From Fallopia convolvulus (Eukaryota > Streptophyta > Magnoliopsida > Caryophyllales > Polygonaceae): a stretch of 64,000 nt of DNA. The stretch spans positions 10,278,501 through 10,342,500 of the forward strand of contig OZ024724.1 in the NCBI GenBank assembly GCA_964016875.1, read 5' to 3'. Positions 1 through 10,875 of this stretch are shown piece after piece (position 1 is the first letter of the stretch; each line of letters starts with the position of its first letter). Position numbers and translations under genes: made by a program. The notes under the pieces were generated by a model. That model was not told the origin of the DNA, searched no databases, and worked only from the letters and a program-made list of their open reading frames with translations.

Positions 1-869
1 TGGAGAGCAAGGAGGAAGGAGAGGAGAAGGAGAAGAGAGGGAATCGGCATAGGAGAAGGAGATTTGATAGGTTTGGTTGATAGATTAGCTTTGCCTTGTT
101 TTGATTTTGTTGATTTGGAAACCTTGGATTGGAGTTTGTGGATTGCTTTTGATTTGTGAATGAAATTTGGCTTTGGTTTGAGATTGATGATGTTGATTGC
201 TTTGCTTTGTGATTTGTTTGCTTTTTTTGTTTGCCATATGGAGTAGATCTCCTTGATCTTGGGTTATGGGGGAAAACTCTAGCTAGGTTGGGCTAGAAAC
301 CCCAATTCCATAAGCCTTGAGTGCTTGATCTAGGAACCCACTCTACATAGAGCTACAATTCCTTATGAAAGTAAGGAATCAAGGCTTGTGATTGGCAAAG
401 TAACGAAAGTGAACATTTGTCCATCGCAAGACCTTGCTTCAAAGGGGATTTCCCCAATGATCGATGTGTAGAAGTGGTTGGAACGAGGGTGAAAGCACCT
501 CGATCCTATTCCGATCATCACTTATTGCTTGAATTGGGGTGGAAAAGCCTTAATCTACTAGAGAAGGAACCCAAAAGCCCAAGATCTACTTTCAATCTTT
601 GAGTTCGACAAAACCAGCTACATCGGGCCCGACTTGCTCTACGTCGGTCCCGACTTCCCTCTTTGTCGCCAACATCGGGCCCGACGTGACACTTGTGTCG
701 GTCCCGACTGTTCTCTTTGTTTTCCTTTGTTTTAAGTTCTCCTTCCCAGCTTTCTAGTGTTTAGGCACCTCAATCGAGTAGATTTCCCGAGCGTTCGACA
801 CCCACCACGTGCTACAACGGGGTCGGGTTATAAATTGTATCTCTAGACCCTCGCATTCGTGAGCGATCA
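1..869 (+). repeat. Athila-family LTR, 3' part (partial, enters from left edge)
   Basis: This stretch is the reverse complement of about 9858-10730, which is the LTR of the truncated Athila element further right; the match is close over its whole length. Read on the plus strand it ends GAGCGATCA at 869, so it is the 3' end of a plus-oriented LTR, about 0.87 kb of a roughly 1.4-kb unit. The next bases, GTGAC (870-874), belong to the interrupted Copia element and would be one half of a 5-bp target duplication; the partner lies outside the window. It carries several TCGGGCCCGA/GTCGGTCCCGAC palindromes (about 625-710). Whether it is a solo LTR or the 3' LTR of a longer element cannot be seen. The 61-codon reading frame at 417-602 is not considered a gene. 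Confidence 0.8.
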
Positions 870-1442
870 GTGACAAACAACCTGTTCTGATAAAATCTTT
901 GCAGCATACATACACTGTCACAATATAAAGAGTAAAGCACAAAAAGACATAAAAAGTTCCCCCTAAGCATAGTAACCACATGATTTCAGTATTTAGATCC
1001 CCCAAATAAATCTATTTCCCCACTTAATTCCCTCTTTTGGCATCATCAAAAAGATTGCTAAAACAAGAAAAGAAGTTAGAGGCAAACGTAGAAACATCAA
1101 GCATAACATCAAAACGGTCATATAAAGTCATCCGCCATAGCAAAAGAAGTAATGTACGATGCAAAACAAACAATCCAGAAATGTAGTACAACCAAATCGA
1201 ACTAAAGAGAAGTCTTTTTAAAGTGGGGAGATAATGTGGTAAGGATAGAAGAGAGAGGTAGAGATAGTCATGAATGAGCGCTGGTCACTGACATCAAGAT
1301 CCAAAGTCGTTGAGCCTTTCCTCTATAGCACTGATCTTGGACAGCGCATTGCCAACCATGTTCTAAAATTTCTCGAGCATCCCCTTCAGAATCATATGCT
1401 GCTCCCTAAGATCTTTCAAATCATAGGTCACTTGAGCAGATT
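870..1442 (-). other. Copia 3' untranslated region with PPT-like tracts
   Basis: No coding sequence is visible. On the minus strand a purine-rich tract, CCAAAAGAGGGAATTAAGTG (about 1026-1045), follows a TGATGATG motif of the kind that sits near the 3' end of SIRE-type elements. A second purine tract (GCTTAGGGGGAAC) lies near 957-969. The small open frame at 754-1005 spans the Copia/Athila boundary and is not a gene. Confidence 0.55.
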
Positions 1443-2519
1443 TCATTCCCTCTGCCTGGTGATCCTTGTCATTGACTTCGGAAGCCTTTGAAACCCATTT
1501 TTCATCACCCAGTTGCAGCCAAATTTCCTAATCATCTCCTTGTTCAAGACCCTGACGTTGAGGACATCACCACCATCCACATACACCTTGTCCTCAGACA
1601 TCAGTAAGGCAATCAACATGACATAAGGAAGCACATGTTTAGCAGTTTCAAGCACATGCTTCTTGTGAAGCATCATCAGTCTAGGCATGTTCACTTTCTT
1701 TCCCCGGATAACCTTGTCCATAACCAACGGGTCTTGAATTGATGCATCATTTCTCTTGAGCTATCTAGGAAGCAGGTTGTTGATTACGTAATTGAACATC
1801 ACCTTCTTTTCAACTCCCATCTTGTTGACCAAGTAGGGATTGGTGAAATTGTCATCACTGTCAGTGACAGTTCTGATGATCTCACGGTCATTGACTGTTG
1901 CAGAAAAATAATGCTTACTCAGCAAAACCTTCATGTGGTATCTCCAAGATGTCACTGACATACTTGCTAGTGAAGGAGTGCGTCTTCTTTCTAGTCGTGT
2001 ATCTTCCCATGGTCATGTTCTCTGTATCCTCAATCTCCAAAGACTCATAAAACATCTTGATCATTTGAGGGCTGTACTCATACTCCCCTTGAATTAACCG
2101 ATCCCATTTTTGCTTTTTCAGCTAGTCATTGACCTTAGTCTACTTTAAACTCTTCTAAAAAGTTTTCCTCCCACAACAAATCATTGGTAAATTCCCTAGA
2201 AGACATATCAACAACAACACCGGTCTTCTTCTTTTTGCTAGAACCAACACCAGACTTTGGTGACGTCCCCCTTTTCTTCCTTGTGACCTTCTCAAAGAAA
2301 GATGAGTCACCGCCCTCTGAGGCAGCTTCAAGGGTTTCCAACCCCTTGCCCTTTTTAGCTTTAAGAGCCACAATCATGGCTCTAGCACTTGCCGATCGAG
2401 TCTTAGGGCGAAAAGGAGGAGGCGTCTCAATTTCATCATCTTTGAGCAACTCAGAGTCATCACCAAACAAATCCTTTTCTATGTCTCTCTTAACGGAATC
2501 AGCATACTTTGATTTCCTA
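1443..2519 (-). pseudogene. Copia third ORF, C-terminal part (plant transposon-protein domain), broken
   Basis: Continuation of the ORF that begins at 8157. After the Tekay-like insertion is removed, the frame resumes cleanly at 2519 and runs to a stop near 2135 in a Lys/Ser-rich linker with a basic KKRGTSPKSG...SSKKKK stretch. Beyond the stop, other frames keep a recognisable domain with the motifs WDRLIQGEY, MIKMFYESL and FTSKYVSDIL, then VNDREIIRTV (1761-1961) and VNMPRLMMLHKKH (1443-1727). This resembles the putative plant transposon protein domain (PF20167) found downstream of pol in SIRE-type elements; the family call is from memory and not searched. The function of this ORF, sometimes called env-like, is unknown. 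Internal stops and at least two frameshifts make it a pseudogene. Confidence 0.65.
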
Positions 2520-2524
2520 GAGAC

Positions 2525-2645
2525 TGTAATATCCGCAATTTTCATTAAGAAAAATAAATTTTATTTCTTAATATTTGATTATTTTATTAAGTAAATAATC
2601 TCATGAAAAAAAATATATTTTTTTATTTGGATAAATAAATTTATT
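2525..2645 (+). repeat. 5' LTR remnant of the Tekay-like element
   Basis: AT-rich stretch beginning TGTAATATCC directly after the GAGAC target duplication. At about 2646 it passes abruptly into mid-RT coding sequence (SGYHQLRIRDEDI), so most of the LTR, gag and the first half of pol were lost in one deletion. Confidence 0.6.
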
Positions 2646-2646
2646 A

Positions 2647-4131
2647 AAGACGGATATCATCAGCTCAGAATCCGCGACGAGGATATTTCAAAGACAGCAT
2701 TCCGAACTCGATATGGCCACTACGAGTTTGTGGTGATGCCATTCGGTTTGACCAACGCACCTGCATTGTTTATGGATCTCATGCATCGATGTTTCCATGA
2801 GTATCTCGATAAGTTCGTGATAGTCTTCATTGATGACATTTTAATCTACTCAGGAAGTCAGCTGATCACAAGGAGCATCTGAGGATAGTGCTACAGATTT
2901 TAAGAGATAACCAGTTGTACGCCAAGTTGTCAAAATGTGACCTATGGCTAAAAGAAGTCGCCTTTTAGGTCATGTTATCAATTAGGATGGAGTAATGGTG
3001 GACCCACAAAAGATTAAAGCGGTCTCAGAATGGAAGCAACCTCGAAATGTGAAAGAAAGTCGCAGCTTCCTAGGACTTGCTGGGTACTACCGAAGGTTTG
3101 TAGAGGGATTCTCCAAAATCGCTTTACCAATGACCAAGCTACTCCGAAAGACCCACAAAAAGTTTGTGTGGGATGAGAAATGTGAAGAAAGTTTTCAAGA
3201 GATGAAGAAACGTCTAACAAGTGCACCCGTTCTGACTCTGCCAGATGGACATGAAGGATACATAGTGTATAGTGATGCCTCCAAGCAAGGTTTGGGATGT
3301 GTACTCATGCAAAATGGGAAAGTGATTGCTTACGCATCTCGTCAACTCAAGCCATATGAAGTTAACTACCCGACACACGACCTTGAGCTAGCAGCTGTGG
3401 TGTTTGCCTTAAAGATTTGGCGACACTACTTGTATGGGGTGAAGTGTCAGATATACACCGACCACAAAAGTTTGAAATATGTGTTCACTCAGAAAGAGTT
3501 GAACATGAGGCAAAGAAGATGGTTGGAACTACTTAAGGACTACGACATTGAATTTCTTTATCATCCGGGCAAAGCTAATGTTGTAGCTGACGCTTTAAGT
3601 CGGAAGACACAACAAGAGGGCATAGTTGCAATGCTGACAGTTCAACCAAAGTTAGAACAAGAGTTGATTCGAGAAGGCATTGAAGTTTGGTTTGGAAGGC
3701 AACAAGGTTGTCTAACCACCTTGGAAATCCATTCCGATCTTCTAGATGACATCAGAGAGAAACAAGCTGACGACATCATGTTGATCAAGATCAGTGGAGA
3801 AGTACAGGAAGGCAAGGCACCTGGGTTCATTATCCAAGATGATGGTTCCCTTTGGTTTCAAAACAGGATTTGTGTGTCTGCCATAGATGAGCTTCGTAAG
3901 ATAATTTTGAAAGAAGCTCACTCTTCTGCATATTCCGTTCATCCCGGAGCAAGTAAGATGTACAAAGACTTGCGAAGGAATTTCTGGTGGCCGAACATGA
4001 AGCAAGAAGTGGCAGAATTCATTTCAAGGTGTTTGGTTTACCAGAAGGTGAAAATTGAGCATAAAAGACCAGGAGGAATGTTACAATCACTTCCAATGCC
4101 AGAATGGAAATGGGAAGATATATCATCAAAA
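2647..4131 (+). pseudogene. Ty3-Gypsy pol fragment (RT end, RNase H, integrase start)
   Basis: Starts inside RT at GYHQLRIRDEDISKTAF and keeps MPFGLTNAPA and the catalytic FIDDILIYS. Frameshifts occur near 2858 and 2967 and a TAG stop near 2983. From 2995 the frame is open for 382 codons and covers the thumb (GYYRRFVEGFSKIA), RNase H (YSDASKQGLGCVL, YTDHKSLKYVF, VVADALSRK) and the start of integrase (VHPGASKMYKDLRRNFWWP). In the integrase zinc finger the expected second Cys of CxxC is Tyr (ISRCLVYQKVK). Coding homology stops at PEWKWEDIS near 4131, where LTR sequence begins. Typical of chromovirus pol; non-functional. Confidence 0.9.
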
Positions 4132-7100
4132 GGGATTTTATAAAAATTAGAGACAGGTGGGATTTGAACCTTTGACCTCCTACTCACTCTCCCACTCCTC
4201 TACCATTATGCTAGTTTGTTTTTCTGATGTTATAACACAACCAGTATTATATAAACCCATTCTTTTCAGTAGAAATTTCACCGAAACCGATTTTCGATCC
4301 GGTTGAAGCACAAATTCGGGTATTAAAATGGGAGATTTGGAGAAGATTTGTACTCAGACAATATTCTCTCCCATAATAGTATGTATAAAAATTTGATTTT
4401 ATTTTTCTCCACTCACCATGGGAGATGGTGTCTTCATGATTACCTCTCCTCTCCTCTTTACCCACTTAAAAGGATTCACAAACCTCTGAAAAGGATCCTT
4501 TACTCTCTAAAAAAAAAACTCCCAATGGTTCATCAAAGAAAACCTTCAAACACAACCTGATTTTTTCCAAAAATCAAAACAAATTGGGTTTTGATTTTTT
4601 TTGGGAGCAGCCACCTCCGACCACTCCCAGCCCCCTTCGCCTGGCCGCGCAACCTCCTTTCCGCTGCCTAGGTGCACGCCGGCGTCGCCCCAGCCTGGTG
4701 GCCGCCTCCTCTGTCCTTCGTCATTCCGTCCTGTTGGTCGCTCTGGTTCCTTACTGTGTTTTATCAGACAAAGGGAGGGAGAAGGGTAAAACTCTTGGGC
4801 CTTTTAATCTATCATTTTTGGGCTATTTCACTTGTATGTATTTTAATGAGCCCATTCCTCTAATCAGGTTTTAAAAATCAGATTTGTGAAAAATAAGAAT
4901 TTATACATGTTGTTATGAAAATTACTCATGCATGCAATGTTTTTAAAGGAGGGATTAGTTTTATAAATTATAAGATGAACTTTAATAAATCCAAGATCTA
5001 TAAAAATGGTGTTTATTTGGAAAATTCTGATTTTATATAATTTAAAAAGCTTAGATCTCTTTCTTTATTTATACAAAAAATCTTTGTTTAATGAAGTTTG
5101 GTCTTGATAATTTTATAAGATGACCTTACATTCATGAAATCTTTATGCATGTCTATATAATCACTTGGTGGATTTTTATATGACTTTTTATTTCCCTAGT
5201 TTGAATGAATGTTAAAAAAGGACAAGTTTTGATCAATTAAAATAAAAATATCTTTACATGTCTTGTTAAAGAATTTTTGATGAATTAAAATGCGTTGCAT
5301 GTCAATTCTAGTTAAAATGATTTGATAAAATATTTTGAACTATGTAGAGGTTAAAATAAACTTATAAGGTATTTATCCCCTTAAGTAAATTAAATAGTTG
5401 TGCATGGATTTTTATAAACATATTTGTGAAAAATCCTTTCTTGCATGCAACCTAGTTATATTCACCAGGTAAAGAAATAAATTTGCATATACTCCTTTTA
5501 ATAAAAGAAAAAGGAATTTATATAATCATACCCTATTTATTTATGTATATTATCTTGCATGTAGAAAATTTAAGTATTTTTACAAGGTAATATATGCATG
5601 CATGTCAATTAGAGAATTTATTATATTTTTATAATATATCACTCATGATATTTAATATTATGTGGATCATAATAATTTTTACTAAGTACTTTGTACAAAA
5701 TGTTAATAGTTGTAAAAAGAGTTTATTCATAAATAAATATACTTGCATGTCCAAGTTATGCCTTGTCAAATAAACTTTTGGAAATAAAATAAAGTTCGAC
5801 GTGTAAATTAATAACATACATGAAAATCATATTCTAAGTAGGTTTTAGTTATTGCATATGGTTTAAAAGGATTTTCCGTTATATTTAAATAACATTGTAC
5901 ATGTGTCTTTAAAATAAATATTTTAAAATCATAAAAAGCATTGTCTTGAAAATAATAATAAGGATTATTATTTTCTTTTCCATATCTAAATTGTTAACTA
6001 GAATAATTTAGATTTAGTGTTCTTTCTCTTAGAAGAAAAAAATAAGAGAAAAGCGTTTTTAATATTAAAATAAGGATTTTAATAAGTTTCCGTTCGTTTT
6101 TCCTTTCGATCAAATAGGTCGAAGTGCTCGACGTCTCTAGGAGCTATATTTCCGAGTTACGATTAGTTCCAAAAGAAATCCAAGGCAAGTGGACTATCTA
6201 CTTGAACCTTTCAATAATTCAATTTCCGTTAACTTGTTCTATGTTGGGAACACTTTGCTTGCTAAATAAAAAATGAACATAGGAATTACCGATTGTTAGA
6301 GATAATGACTATTGTTAGCATTATTACTATTACTATCGTTAATAGGATTTATTGCTAGACTCGTTGTGTGATTTGCTTGTTTAAAATCTCTTTTCGAGAT
6401 TCGTTATGAAATGCGTAGTTAGAATAATAAGGGGTGCGGGCTCGGCCCGAACATCTCTTTATAACATGTTGAGTGGTATGGCACCATGCCCTCTCTTCCC
6501 TCGATTGTACGGATCATGATCTATGTCTGCTCCTACCCGAAGGAGGGACGTGTGAACCCTAGCTAGGTGCCGGAACTCAGTTCCCGTAAGTGGTACGTTG
6601 GCCCATTCATGGCCCCCCACACTCTTAAAAATCGTTAACTAATGTGAAAGTTTTGATCACGAAAGAAAGTAAGTGCTAAAGCACATTAAAAGAAACCAAA
6701 ACCGGACCGGTCTCAAATGATCGATCCGGCTCTCGGTCCGCAAGGGTGCGAGAGGTTTTCCGAAAGCTTATGTGTTATAACGTTCCCAACATATATATTC
6801 TATTCTAAGACGTTCTACAATCTCGTAGTTCGTTCTTTCGGTTTACGAGTTATCTCATCTCGAGATTCACTCTTTCCGTCCTTAGTAACTCCACTTAAAA
6901 ATTAAACACATTTCGACTACCTCGTTTTAAGTTCGATACTTTACCAAACTACCTTAAGATTGTCCGTTCTCGCTTGCTTAGTCTCTTTAGACTAATTCTG
7001 TTTTTCCGCATTTCTGCCTGGCATTTTCCGCCTTTCGCACCAAATGCCAAAATCCAGGAAACCTCCATCAAAGGCGTGAAGGAAGAAGATCAATCAAGAG

Positions 7101-7418
7101 AAGGAAGGAAATCGACTTTAAGTCAAGTATGGTATTTTGTTCACTTTTGGGTCATTCTAAACTTATGCAAAAAAACAATGTTGTTTTAAATTTCCGTTGT
7201 CTAATAATACTTAAAGTTTTGGGTTTTGCTAAACTAATCATGGTATGTAATAGTATTTCTAAAGTCTCATATATGGGCAACCCTTTTTATTGTAATAACT
7301 TTATAATTCCGCAAGTTTTCATTTAACTTAATACCTTACAAAGCCTTGGGTGAATTTGGATGGTAAAATCCGAGGTCACTGGCGGTAACACCTATCGTTG
7401 TAAAATAGGGGTGTTACA
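4131..7418 (+). repeat. 3' LTR of the Tekay-like element (start truncated)
   Basis: About 3.3 kb of non-coding, mostly AT-rich DNA running from the end of the pol fragment to TGTTACA at 7418, next to the target duplication. A GC-rich patch (about 4610-4750) probably lies near the transcript leader. The block at 4155-4215 resembles the 3' half of a tRNA in reverse (TGGGATTTGAACC). The block around 6430-6620 (CTCGGCCCGAAC, then CGAAGGAGGGACGTGTGAACC) is of a kind common in Tekay LTRs. Open frames here (for example 4584-4874) are low-complexity LTR reading and not genes. Confidence 0.65.
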
Positions 7419-7423
7419 GAGAC

Positions 7424-8157
7424 CAAGATAGGATCAGAATGAGTACCTTCTTCAGAAATTTCAACGTATTCCTTTTGAGAGACGTCCTTATTATAGACCT
7501 TGTCGTCCACCTCCACAGCAGCATCCTTGTCAACTACTTTGGGAGAATCACTAACATCCTTTGTCTGATCCTTAGGAGATAGCCGTTGGCCCTCCTCTGT
7601 TTCAGTCTGCACATGAGTGCCTTCCATTACATCCTTTGAGGCTTTCTCTTCTTCCTTTTCCTCAAAAGACCCGACAACCGTTTCCGTTTCCTCAAACTCC
7701 ATTGACTCCAAATTAGGAGTTTGTACTCTCTCTTTCTCAACATTCTCTTTCTCTAGGGGTTTGGGTGTGGAGTAATCACCGGTTTCTGGAATAACTACCG
7801 GTTGCGCCGTTTGGCGCGATATTCCAGATTCCGCTGAGAGGGTTGGGGTTTCGGTTTCGTTTTGTGAGGATGAAGGAGTTTGGGGTTTTTCAGTGGGAAT
7901 GGGAGACGAGGAAGTTGTTTAAGGGTGGTTTTTTTAGGGGAAGGGTTTGGATTTTGGTCTTGTGGAGAAGATGGGTTCAAGGATGGTGTTTCAATGGCAG
8001 TTGGAGGGGCGATTGAGGGAGATGCTTGCCCAGACATGAGAGTACAAAGAAAGTCATCACCAAAGAGGGCAATTATCTTCCTTTTTGCCGATTTAAGATT
8101 CTTGACTTGGTTTTTGGGTGAGGCAGGGTGGTTAGAGGTGTTGGAGGGAGACGTCAT
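7424..8157 (-). pseudogene. Copia third ORF, N-terminal part
   Basis: Begins at ATG 8157 with a Ser/Pro/Asn-rich start (MTSPSNTSNHPASPKNQ) and a motif KRKIIALFGDDF, then low-complexity Pro- and Glu-rich linker. Frame changes occur between 7795 and 7711. The frame runs through SEEGTHSDPILVS to the GAGAC target duplication at 7419-7423 and continues in frame on the other side of the insertion at 2519. The order (pol, spacer, this ORF) matches SIRE/Maximus elements. The product is unknown; no signal peptide or membrane segment is evident in this part. Confidence 0.6.
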
Positions 8158-8189
8158 TGAGGGGTTTGAGGTTTTGAGGGTTTGAGTTC

Positions 8190-8190
<1 letters not shown>

Positions 8191-8222
<32 letters not shown>
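8191..8222. repeat. (AG)16 microsatellite
   Basis: Uninterrupted AG dinucleotide run of 32 bases just upstream of the third Copia ORF. On the minus strand it reads as a Ser-Leu run at the end of the open frame 8189-8668. Confidence 0.95.
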
Positions 8223-8227
<5 letters not shown>

Positions 8228-8917
8228 TGGGAGAGAAAGTACCTTTTTCCTTTGACGGTTGGGCATAATAAAGATGTGAGCTTCCATCATTAAGGAAGTT
8301 GTCAAATCACTAGGCTTTTCTCTTTCCTTCTTTTTGTAAATCTTTCCAATTTCAAAAGATACTATTAAGCCATGATCTTTTTCTCGCGCCAAAAACACAC
8401 AGTCACTGACCTTGATCAAGTCGGTGACTCCTATCACAAAACTGCTTTTCTCATGTGTTTGTAACTTTTTCACCACCCATGACTTTCTCTTTAAAGAACT
8501 TACTTGGCGTTGGGGTTGCACAGGGAGTGCCAAACAAACCAAGTATGAAGCATTATTTCTGAGGATTTGTCGATCATGATGATAAGTCTCTGATTTATAA
8601 GGAAATTCAAAAACGGGCTCATAGAGACTCTCAAAACATGATAGGTCAAGGACAAGCATTAGAATCAACCATCATTTGGGCTTGTAATAAGGGTTAAGAT
8701 CATCAGGTTTATTCTTTTGGGCTAAAAAAAAGAGCTCAAAAAGGTTGCACACATACTGAATGTAGTAAAAGTCATCGACAAGTCAAATGCATGGGGTTTT
8801 CTAAACATGATATCTATCAAGAATGTAAAGACTTATACCATAAAAGAATGACTTCAAAACACATACAAAGCAATCAATTTTAGCCAATCACCGAGGGAAT
8901 TCGTGTAGGAAAATAGA
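8223..8917 (-). other. Copia spacer between pol and third ORF
   Basis: Holds one 159-codon minus-strand open frame (8668-8189) that matches no family I recognise and ends in the microsatellite. SIRE-type elements have a long spacer here, so I treat it as element DNA and not a gene. Nothing else is visible between 8669 and 8917. Confidence 0.45.
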
Positions 8918-9857
8918 TCATTGAAGAGAGATCATACCTAATTCCATGCGGAGTTGTTCAAAGGGTTCACAATTCAAGGCCTTTGTGAAGATGTCTTCTC
9001 TTTGATCACTTGTTCTACATAATTCCATAGTGACCATGCCTTTTTCCACACAGTCTCGAAGAAAGTGGTTCCTTATCTCGATATGTGTTTGAATGTTGCA
9101 CCGGATTCTTTGAGATGTTGATTGCACTTGTGTTGTCACACAGTATAGGCACTGACCCACACCTCACATCATAGTCGCTGACTTGTTGCTTGATCCATAA
9201 CAGTTGAGAGCAACACGTCGCAGATGCAATGTACTATGCTTCCGCTGTTAATAGAGCCACAAAATTTTGCTTGCTAGATCCCCATGATACAAGGCAAGGC
9301 CCAAGAAATTGAGCTATCCCTGAAGTGCTTTTTCTATCAACACGATTTCCGGAAAAATCACCATCTATGTAGCCGACAAGTTTAAAATCAAATCTTCTTG
9401 GATACCATAAACACAGATCGTCAGTCCCCTTAAGATAGTGAATGATTCTTTTAACAGCTTTCAAGTGGGACTCTCTTGGATCAGCTTGAAATCTAGCACA
9501 TTGACATACTACAAAACACAATATCAGGTATGCTAGCAGTGAGATAGAGCAATGATCCAATCATACCCTCGTACATAGTAGCATTGACTTCTGGATCCTT
9601 GTAATCTTTTCCAAGTGAGGTAGTCGACGACATGGGAGTATCAAAAGGTTTAGCATTTTCGAGACCAAACTTTTTAACACATTCTCTTAGATACTTTTGT
9701 TGATGAACTCGTGTCCCATCCTCACCTTGCACAACTTGAAGTCCTAAAAAGAACTTGAGCTCACTGACCATGCTCATTTCAAACTCACTAGACATGAGGT
9801 CAACGAACTTCTTAACTAACTTATCATCTGTTGAACCAAAGATGATGTCATCGACGT
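8918..9857 (-). pseudogene. Copia RT C-terminus and RNase H
   Basis: The minus strand keeps the catalytic VDDIIFGSTDDKLVKKF at its start, FEMSMVSELKFFLGLQV, then the RNase H region KAVKRIIHYLKGTDD, STSGIAQFLG and EDIFTKALNCEPFEQLR. Order and motifs are those of Copia pol. Pieces lie in at least three frames (9936-9493, 9560-9234, 9160-8918). The Tyr before VDD has been lost at 9857/9858, where the Athila LTR begins, so RT is cut exactly at its catalytic loop. Confidence 0.9.
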
Positions 9858-10800
9858 TGATCGCTCGGAAATGCGAGGGTCTAGAGATACAATTTATAAC
9901 CCGACCCCGTTGTAGCACGTGGTGGGTGTCGAACACTCGGGAAGTCTACTCGATCGATGTGCCTAGACACTAGAAAGCTAGAAAGGAGAGCGTAAAACAA
10001 AGGAAAACAAGAGAACAGTCGGGACCGACACTGAGGTCACGTCGGGCCCGATGTTGGCGACAAGAGAAAGTCGGGACCGACACACGGTAAGTCGGGCCCG
10101 AGGTATCTGGGTTTGTCGAACTTCAAGGATTGAAAGTAGATCTTGGGCTTTTGGGTTCCTTCTCTAGTAGATTTAGGCTTTTCCACCCCAATTCAAGCAA
10201 TGAGTGATGATCGGACTAGGATCGAGTGCTTTCGCCCTCGTTCCAACCACTTCTACACCTCGATTATTGGGGAAATCCCCTTCGAAGCAAGGTCCTAAGA
10301 TTGACACATGTTCACTTTCGCTACTTTGCCAATCTCAAGCCTTGATTCCCAACTTTCGCAAGCAATTGTAGCTCTATGTAGAGTGGGTTCCTTAGATCAA
10401 ACACTCAAGGCTATGGAATTGGGGTTTCTATCCCAAACCTAGCTAGGGTTTTCCCCCATAACCCAAGATCAAGGAGATCTACTCCATGTGACAAACAAAG
10501 AAAGCAAACAAATCAAAAGGGAAAGCAATCAACATCATCAATCTCAAAACAAAGCAAAGTTTCATTCAAATCAAAAGCAATCCACAAATTCCAATCAAGG
10601 GTTTCCAAATCCACAAGATCAAAACAAAGCAAAGCTAATCTACCAACAAAACCTATCAAGTCTTCCTCTCCCTTGGCCGATTCTCTCTCTCTTCCTCCTC
10701 CTCTCCTTCCTCCTTGCTCTCCAAGTATCCTTTTGAGGGTTGTTGTGTGTGAGAGCTCCTTTCCAACCCCTTGGAACCCCTCAAATAGAAGACAAGAGGG

Positions 10801-10810
10801 CCTTTTATAG
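10801..10810 (-). promoter_or_regulatory. LTR TATA box (Athila, truncated copy)
   Basis: The minus strand reads CTATAAAAGG, a good TATA box within the LTR. The relative position resembles that of the TATA box in the complete Athila LTR. It lies in a 3' LTR and would drive transcription toward lower coordinates. Confidence 0.5.
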
Positions 10811-10875
10811 ATTAGATGAGGGGCAAAAGTGGAAGTCCACAATTTCGTGTCTTGGAGCCCAAGTAGTCCGGTGAC

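Larger units (their letters stand above)
2525..7418 (+). mobile_element. Tekay/Del-like Ty3-Gypsy element inserted in the Copia third ORF
   Basis: The element starts TGTAATATCC (2525) and ends GGGGTGTTACA (7418). Identical 5-bp flanks GAGAC lie at 2520-2524 and 7419-7423. It holds a short 5' LTR remnant, a pol fragment from mid-RT to the integrase zinc finger (2647-4131) and a long 3' LTR (about 4131-7418). The 5' LTR interior, gag, protease, RT start and most of integrase are missing, so the copy is a deletion derivative. The pol sequence and a long LTR starting TGTAA are typical of chromovirus Tekay/Del elements. Confidence 0.85.

Noticed and set aside
870..1060. Copia 3' LTR next to the polypurine-like tract
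   Set aside because: No sequence here matches the 5' LTR at 27079-27871; the 3' LTR is displaced beyond the window or lost.
4155..4217. Functional tRNA gene on the minus strand
   Set aside because: Only a T-arm-like piece; no A box, acceptor stem or anticodon arm could be matched.
4584..4874. 96-codon plus-strand frame in the Tekay-like LTR
   Set aside because: Low-complexity, Pro/Arg-rich reading of a GC-rich LTR leader; overlapping frames in all three phases look the same.
8189..8668. 159-codon minus-strand frame as a host gene
   Set aside because: Lies between Copia pol and the third Copia ORF, ends in a microsatellite-coded Ser/Leu run and matches no family I know.
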